The notes below the pieces were generated by a model. It had not been told where the DNA came from. It was given only the letters and a program-made list of their open reading frames with translations, and ran no database searches. A stretch of 10,613 nt of DNA from PALSA-1196 sp036833805 (GTDB taxonomy: Bacteria > Pseudomonadota > Gammaproteobacteria > Steroidobacterales > Steroidobacteraceae), in the NCBI GenBank assembly GCA_036833805.1, contig DAITPA010000058.1, positions 1-10,613 of the forward strand. Reading direction: 5' to 3'. Made by a program: the position numbers and the translations under genes. This document shows positions 6,796 to 10,613 of this stretch, piece by piece (within the stretch, counting starts at the first letter, position 1; each line of letters opens with the position of its first letter).

Positions 6796-6800
6796 CCTCC
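6796..6800 (-). promoter_or_regulatory. Strong Shine-Dalgarno deciding the peptidase start
   Basis: Read on the minus strand, GGAGG lies five bases before the ATG at 6790. It favours that ATG over the upstream in-frame ATG at 6865, which would put 25 polar residues ahead of the signal peptide. Confidence 0.75.
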
Positions 6801-6904
6801 GCCGCCGGTTGATTAGGGTGCCCGGCCAGTGCTGACTTGGGCGGGATGTGCGTCTCAGTTCGCATGGCATTCGGCGAAACGATTGCGGAGCCACGCCTGC
6901 GCTC

Positions 6905-7275
6905 TCACGGCTGCCACCTCTGCTCGCGCGCCGCGGCCTCACCGGCTAGCTTGCGCGGCTCGCCCGCCATCTTGGCCTCGAGCGCCTGCAACACCGCCCT
7001 TGGCAGCTCGCTGCCCGCCATGCGGTAGCTGCCGGGCGCACGGGCCTTTGCCTGCCGCGAGCACATCGAGCTGCCGTGTGCCGTGCGCGCGGCAGGCAAG
7101 CCCCCGCAAGCCTGCTGTCCATGCGCGTGGGTCCACCCAAGGTCAACGTCCGGCAATATTCCCCGGCACGCGCGCGAAAGCTGACGCCCAGCTGAATGAA
7201 AAATCCCGCTCGCGCATCTGCCGAGGGCGGCGCTGCTGCGAACGGCAACGCTGCGGCGAGTGAAGCGCGGCAGAC
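6905..7275 (-). pseudogene. Frameshifted remnant resembling the C-terminal part of an anti-sigma factor
   Basis: Three consecutive minus-strand fragments in three frames join into one protein-like sequence. Fragment 1 (about 7260-7105) reads FIQLGVSFRARAGEYCRTL and then SRLAG. Fragment 2 (about 7103-7050) reads LACRAHGTRQLDVLAAGK. Fragment 3 (about 7045-6908) reads GSYRMAGSELPRAVLQALEA, then KMAGEP and GEAAAREQRW, with a TGA stop at 6905. Dropping one G from the five-G run at 7101-7105 restores LAGLACR exactly. A second one-base shift near 7034-7056 joins fragment 3. The reconstructed tail resembles the C-terminal domain of membrane anti-sigma factors (pattern GVSFRA..G.YCR, GLACR, YRMA..LP, GEP..AAGEAAARERGW) as I remember it. 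The N-terminal zinc-finger part and membrane helix are missing. It lies 114 bp before the peptidase gene on the same strand, so it may be a relic of a sigma/anti-sigma/peptidase locus. The indels are clear; the family name is moderately sure. Confidence 0.55.
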
Positions 7276-7326
7276 TCAGCAGTAGGCGGCGCGATGAGGC
7301 TACACTGCCGACAGCAAGTTGAGTCG

Positions 7327-7363
7327 GGGCGGCGGGATGCACTCGCGCCGCCCGTGCATTTTT
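7327..7363 (+). other. GC hairpin with overlapping alternative stem and trailing T-run
   Basis: GGGCGGCG (7327-7334) pairs perfectly with CGCCGCCC (7346-7353). ATGCAC inside the loop (7337-7342) is complementary to GTGCAT just after the stem (7354-7359), giving a competing stem, and TTTTT follows at 7359-7363. A smaller stem CCGAC/GTCGG (7308-7312 with 7323-7327) abuts it. It could be a terminator of a plus-strand transcript or a structured leader of the gene at 7448. The T-run starts five bases after the main stem, so it is not a textbook terminator. Confidence 0.35.
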
Positions 7364-7447
7364 CGCGAGCCAGTTACGCATGACACTTCTTGGGTGCAGG
7401 CATAGTGGGTATTGAGACTGCAAGCCAAAGCGACGCCTGTGAATTCA

Positions 7448-7873
7448 ATGACTGACGGCATGGCCATCAGGCGCCTGCAGCTATCCCGTCTCGACCGGGT
7501 AATCTACTTCGCGCCGGCGCTGATCTTCGCGCATCTCGCGGTGCTATGCACCGGTCTCATCTTGACGTCGATGTTCCTCGTGTGGGTGCGCAATCCCGAA
7601 GCGATCGCTGGAGCCGGAGTTTTCGGCTTGCTGGTGACCGCGGGCTTTGGGGCGCTGCTCTTCAGAGCGCAGTTGCACGATCTGCGTTACACACGCATCG
7701 TAACCCCAGCCGACGCACAAACGAACTGCGCGGCTGTCTTGCAGATCGTTCGCGCCGCCGGCTGGATCAGCACCCGCAGCGAGAGTGCAGAGCTCATTGA
7801 TGCCGGAGTATCCGACTCGCTCTTGAGCCGTGGTGAATGGGTGGCGGTGCGTTTTCGTGACCGCGACGTTTGA
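7448..7873 (+). CDS. Small two-helix membrane protein, 141 aa, probably cut short by an in-frame TGA
   Basis: I do not recognise a named family. From the ATG at 7448 the protein has a short basic N terminus (RRLQLSRLDR) and a long hydrophobic stretch (about 19-47, VIYFAPALIFAHLAVLCTGL and on). A second helix follows (about 52-73, VFGLLVTAGFGALLF), then a soluble tail of about 65 residues with LQIVRAAGWISTR and SRGEWVAVRFRDRDV. This architecture (two helices, then a GW...GEW.AVRF domain) resembles small hypothetical membrane proteins of Gram-negative bacteria. No clear Shine-Dalgarno precedes the ATG. An in-frame TTG at 7412 and an ATG at 7460 are alternatives. The TGA at 7871-7873 falls in the middle of the soluble domain, and the same frame stays open for 34 coding-looking codons. 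The gene therefore appears to be truncated by a nonsense mutation. It lies between the anti-sigma remnant and the sulfotransferase gene. Confidence 0.6.
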   Translation: MTDGMAIRRLQLSRLDRVIYFAPALIFAHLAVLCTGLILTSMFLVWVRNPEAIAGAGVFGLLVTAGFGALLFRAQLHDLRYTRIVTPADAQTNCAAVLQIVRAAGWISTRSESAELIDAGVSDSLLSRGEWVAVRFRDRDV

Positions 7874-7978
7874 ATTGCGAGCATCTGCGATCCGCGCATC
7901 GGCTTTTCTCTGGTCGCACGCAGACGCTGCCGTCATTACAAGGAGCTCATTAAAGCGGCGCTGTGCGCCGCCGTGTAA
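7874..7978 (+). pseudogene. In-frame continuation of the small membrane gene beyond its TGA
   Basis: After the TGA at 7871-7873 the same frame reads IASICDPRIGFSLVARRRCR and then HYKELIKAALCAAV, ending at TAA 7976-7978. ICDP followed by a basic R.R block and a C-terminal helix resembles the natural ending of small membrane proteins of this type. Third codon positions remain mostly G or C (24 of 34), like the neighbouring genes. The likely original codon is TGG (Trp), one transition from TGA. The full product would be about 176 aa. Confidence 0.5.
7955..7971. repeat. Perfect 7-bp inverted repeat with 3-base loop
   Basis: GCGGCGC-TGT-GCGCCGC is a strong hairpin in the last codons of the interrupted gene. 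On the plus strand CGTGTAAAC follows, with no T-run. On the minus strand TTTAAT follows, so a weak minus-strand terminator is conceivable but not convincing. Confidence 0.35.
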
Positions 7979-8064
7979 ACCCGTGGCGTGCGCGCGCGGC
8001 GAATTGTCAGAGCGGCCAAAGCCGACGATGATAGGCGCTCAAAAGTCATCTTGAAGGACGCGCG

Positions 8065-10083
8065 ATGAGCGGCGCCTCGGAACCCGTCGGCACTGTGGAA
8101 GTTGCTCTGGCCCATGCCGGGCGGTTGCTCGCGACTGAGCCGGCGATGGCAGCCGAGCAGGTAGCTGAAATTCTCAAGGTCGTGCCCGAGCATCCCGCAG
8201 CCGTGCTGCTGCTCGGAGCGGCGCGGCGCGCCTGCGGCGACGCGGCTGCTGCTGTCGCAATTCTCGAGCCTCTGACCCGCAAACAGCCCAACTGGGCCGC
8301 CGCGCACTACGAGCTGGGAGTAGCTCTGGGCAGCGCCGGACAAGCGCAAGCCGCGGTCAATGCCTTGCGCCAAGCTGTAAAGCTCAAGCCTGATCTCGCC
8401 CACGGCTGGCTTGCACTCGGCGATCAACTTACGGGTGCCGGTGACGCCGCCGGAGCCGACGCCGCATATGCCTGGCATATCAGGACTTCGACACGCGACC
8501 CGCGGCTGCTGGCGGCGGCGGCCGCGCTCGTTGAAAACCGCATCCCTGAGGCCGAGGCGCTACTGCGCGCGCATCTTAAGATGTTCCCGACCGACGTTGC
8601 GGCCATCCGCATGTTCGCGGAAGTCGCGGCGCGGCTGCGCCGCCTGCAAGATGCAGAAACTCTGTTGATACGCTGTCTTGAGCTCGCGCCGAGCTTTACG
8701 GGTGCGCGGCACAATTATGCCGTTGTCTTACATCGGCAGAATAAACCCGCCGCAGCGCTGCGCGAGATCGAAGCGTTGCTGGCGCTTGAGCCGCGCAATC
8801 CCAGCTACAACAGTTTGAAAGCGGCGATTCTTGCCAGAATTGGCGACTATCAGCAATCGATCGAGATCTACGAGAGCGTTCTTGCCGCCTACCCGCAGCA
8901 GCCGAAGATCTGGATGAGTTTTGGTCATGCGCTCAAGACCAAGGGCCGCGAGGAAGACAGCATCGCGGCATACCGCAAGAGCCTCGAGCTCGCACCCTCC
9001 CTGGGCGAGGCGTACTGGAGCCTCGCCAATTTGAAGACGTATCGTTTCAGCTCCGCGGATATGCAGCAGATGCGCTTGCAGCTCGATCGGGAAAGCCTCG
9101 CGGAAGAGGATCGCTACCACCTTCACTTTGCGATGGGCAAGGCCTTGGAAGACGCACGTTCCTATTCTGAATCGTTCGAGAACTATGCGCACGGCAACCG
9201 CGTACGCCGCGCCGGCATCGGTTATGCGGCAGAGGAGATGAGCGCGCACGTTCGACGCAGCAAAGCGCTCCTGACGCGCGAATTCTTCGCGCAGCGTGCG
9301 CACTTCGGAAGCGCTGCGCCCGATCCGATCTTTGTCGTCGGTCTGCCACGCTCGGGATCGACTTTGCTGGAGCAGATCCTGTCGAGCCACTCGCAGGTCG
9401 AGGGTACGATGGAGCTGCCGGACCTCGCTGCGATCGCCAAGACGCTCGCCGGAATCACCCGCAAGTCGCAGGACTCCAACTATCCTGAAGCCCTCGCCGC
9501 ACTCGGCGCCGAGGAATGCCGTGAGTTGGGCGAACAGTATTTGAGTCAAACGCGTATTCAACGCAAAACCGCTGCGCCGTATTTCATCGATAAAATGCCG
9601 AATAACTTCGCGCATATCGGGCTTATTCAGTTAGCGCTGCCGCACGCGCGAATCATCGACGCCCGGCGCCATCCGCTCGGCTGCTGCTTATCGGGCTTCA
9701 AGCAGCACTTTGCCCGCGGCCAGAACTTCACGTACAGCCTCGAGGATGTCGGCCGCTACTATCGGGACTACGTTGAGCTCATGGCGCACTTCGACACGGT
9801 CCTGCCGGGCCGCATCCACCGAGTCATCTATGAATCGATGGTTGAGGACACCGAGGGGGAGATCCGGCGGTTGCTTGCGTATTGCGGACTCGCCTTTGAA
9901 GAGGCCTGCTTGCGGTTCTATGAAAATGATCGCGCGGTGCGCACGGCAAGCTCGCAACAGGTGCGCCAGCCGATCTTTCGCGACGGCGTCGATCAATGGC
10001 GCCATTACGAACCGTGGCTTGCACCGTTGAAAGATGCGTTGGGCCCGGTGCTCGACACCTACCCCGCGGTACCGGAATTTTGA
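8065..10083 (+). CDS. TPR-sulfotransferase fusion protein, 672 aa
   Basis: This is a predicted cytoplasmic sulfotransferase that would move a sulfuryl group from PAPS to an unknown acceptor. The N-terminal half (about 30-340) is a tetratricopeptide-repeat array, for example HYELGVALGSAGQAQAAVNA and GWLALGDQLTGAGDAAGADA, probably for protein binding. The C-terminal half is a Sulfotransfer_3-type domain. It has the 5'-phosphosulfate loop IFVVGLPRSGSTLLEQIL (Gly426-Thr433), the substrate-side motif FIDKMPNNFAHIGLI (Asp509, Lys510) and the 3'-phosphate motif IIDARRHPLGCCLSGFKQHF (Arg534, Ser542). The start is well supported by GAAGGA six bases before the ATG. No signal peptide is seen. TPR-sulfotransferases of this kind are often found next to TonB-dependent receptor genes; one begins 64 bp downstream here, so a shared transcript and role are likely. 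The domain calls are firm; acceptor and partner are unknown. Confidence 0.92.
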   Translation: MSGASEPVGTVEVALAHAGRLLATEPAMAAEQVAEILKVVPEHPAAVLLLGAARRACGDAAAAVAILEPLTRKQPNWAAAHYELGVALGSAGQAQAAVNALRQAVKLKPDLAHGWLALGDQLTGAGDAAGADAAYAWHIRTSTRDPRLLAAAAALVENRIPEAEALLRAHLKMFPTDVAAIRMFAEVAARLRRLQDAETLLIRCLELAPSFTGARHNYAVVLHRQNKPAAALREIEALLALEPRNPSYNSLKAAILARIGDYQQSIEIYESVLAAYPQQPKIWMSFGHALKTKGREEDSIAAYRKSLELAPSLGEAYWSLANLKTYRFSSADMQQMRLQLDRESLAEEDRYHLHFAMGKALEDARSYSESFENYAHGNRVRRAGIGYAAEEMSAHVRRSKALLTREFFAQRAHFGSAAPDPIFVVGLPRSGSTLLEQILSSHSQVEGTMELPDLAAIAKTLAGITRKSQDSNYPEALAALGAEECRELGEQYLSQTRIQRKTAAPYFIDKMPNNFAHIGLIQLALPHARIIDARRHPLGCCLSGFKQHFARGQNFTYSLEDVGRYYRDYVELMAHFDTVLPGRIHRVIYESMVEDTEGEIRRLLAYCGLAFEEACLRFYENDRAVRTASSQQVRQPIFRDGVDQWRHYEPWLAPLKDALGPVLDTYPAVPEF

Positions 10084-10096
10084 GAATTTGACGGAA

Positions 10097-10140
10097 TGGC
10101 ATACCCTGCGGGCAAGAGGGGGCATAAATGCCACAGGGGA
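10097..10140 (+). promoter_or_regulatory. Structured leader and Shine-Dalgarno before the TonB-dependent receptor
   Basis: TGGCAT (10097-10102) is complementary to ATGCCA (10128-10133). CCC/GGG (10104-10106 with 10110-10112) nests inside, and GCAT-AA-ATGC (10122-10131) is an alternative stem. The 3' arm ends one base before AGGGGA (10135-10140), the ribosome binding site seven bases before the receptor ATG. Folding could tune receptor translation relative to the sulfotransferase. No terminator is seen in the gap. Confidence 0.3.
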
Positions 10141-10147
10141 ATAACAA

Positions 10148-10613
10148 ATGACGCGTAGTCGCCGTCGAAAATTAGCGCGTATTCAAGCCAAACCAGCCGG
10201 GCGCTTCATATTCAAGGCGACCCCTGTTGCGTCGGCGCTACTAGCTTGTATGCCCTCGGCATACGCACAGGAGCGAACCGCCGAGACCCTCGGACTTACG
10301 GAAGTCGTCGTCACGGCGCAGAAACGCACCGAGAATCTGCAGGACGTTCCTCTTAGTATTCAAGCGCTTGGCAGCGCGAAGCTCGATGAGCTGCATGTCA
10401 CGAACTTCGACGACTACGTCAAGTACTTGCCGAGCGTCGAATTCTTTGGATCTGCGTCAGGCGGCCCTGGTTTCGAGCATGTGTATATGCGCGGTGTCTC
10501 GAGCAGCGTGCTGGAAAACCATTCCGGCTCATTGCCAAGCGTCGGCGTGTATTTGGATGAACAGCCGGTCACGACCATCGACGGCGTTCTTGATATTCAT
10601 ATCTACGACGTCG
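10148..10613 (+). CDS. TonB-dependent outer-membrane receptor, N-terminal 155 residues (cut by window edge)
   Basis: This is a ligand-gated outer-membrane transporter powered by TonB; the ligand is unknown. From the ATG at 10148 there is a long basic N region (MTRSRRRKLARIQ) and a signal peptide ending SAYA-Q (cleavage after about residue 40). The TonB-box region TEVVVTAQKRTENLQDVPLS follows, then the plug domain: FDDYVKYLPSVEFFG, VYMRGVSSSV and PSVGVYLDEQPVTTIDGVLD. The sequence stops in DIHIYDV, just before the expected VEVLxGPQGTLYG segment. Such receptors are usually 700-1000 residues, so most of the gene lies to the right. AGGGGA at 10135-10140 supports the start. It lies 64 bp after the TPR-sulfotransferase gene on the same strand, probably co-transcribed. 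The family call is firm. Confidence 0.93.
   Translation, partial: MTRSRRRKLARIQAKPAGRFIFKATPVASALLACMPSAYAQERTAETLGLTEVVVTAQKRTENLQDVPLSIQALGSAKLDELHVTNFDDYVKYLPSVEFFGSASGGPGFEHVYMRGVSSSVLENHSGSLPSVGVYLDEQPVTTIDGVLDIHIYDV

Noticed and set aside
7871..7873. TGA read as selenocysteine or as tryptophan by a changed code
   Set aside because: Other genes here (small lipoprotein, sulfotransferase) end at TGA, so the code looks standard. No clear selenocysteine insertion hairpin was recognised just after the codon, and the family gives no reason for selenocysteine.
8728..9615. Minus-strand open frame (295 codons) opposite the sulfotransferase
   Set aside because: It overlaps the conserved TPR and PAPS-binding coding sequence, and no family features are visible.
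10088..10093. TTGACG as a -35 element before the TonB receptor
   Set aside because: No -10-like hexamer lies 16-18 bp downstream, so a separate promoter is not supported.
10097..10110. Possible sigma-54 promoter (TGGCAT...TGCGG) before the TonB receptor
   Set aside because: Only eight bases separate the GG and GC elements, where ten are required.

Overview
The window is GC-rich and densely coding. The gene set suggests a Gram-negative proteobacterium: outer-membrane lipoproteins, an OmpA-type peptidoglycan-binding protein and a TonB-dependent receptor. The particular Crp/Fnr type and the TPR-sulfotransferase next to a TonB-dependent receptor hint at a gammaproteobacterium of the Steroidobacter/Nevskia/Xanthomonas kind. 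That placement is an inference from family resemblance, not a measured taxonomy.

Layout. (1) 1-1363, minus strand: the N-terminal part of an EamA-type permease, running off the left edge, lies downstream of a Crp/Fnr-family regulator. (2) 1364-1642: a divergent control region. It holds a perfect CRP-length operator (TGTGCG-N4-CGCACA) placed as for a class II activated promoter of the regulator gene. (3) 1643-3964, plus strand: an orphan soluble histidine kinase, then a DUF4398 lipoprotein and a DUF4398/OmpA lipoprotein. A second copy of the operator lies just before the lipoprotein pair, so the Crp/Fnr protein plausibly controls this envelope module. (4) 3965-4255: a convergent intergenic gap with no supported gene. 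(5) 4256-6790, minus strand: a large secreted serine peptidase of the S8/S53-like group, with two Ig-like repeats and a GlyGly-CTERM-like tail. (6) 6905-7275, minus strand: a decayed remnant, split over three reading frames, that looks like the C-terminal third of an anti-sigma factor. (7) 7448-7978, plus strand: a small two-helix membrane protein interrupted by an in-frame TGA; 34 codons that look coding follow it. (8) 8065-10613, plus strand: a TPR-sulfotransferase fusion followed 64 bp later by the start of a TonB-dependent receptor, probably one transcription unit.

The most notable points are the shared operator pair (a small candidate regulon), the hybrid active site and sorting tail of the peptidase beside an anti-sigma remnant, and the nonsense codon in the small membrane gene. 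I see no CRISPR array, tRNA, rRNA, insertion sequence or phage gene. The window looks like ordinary chromosome with some local gene decay.
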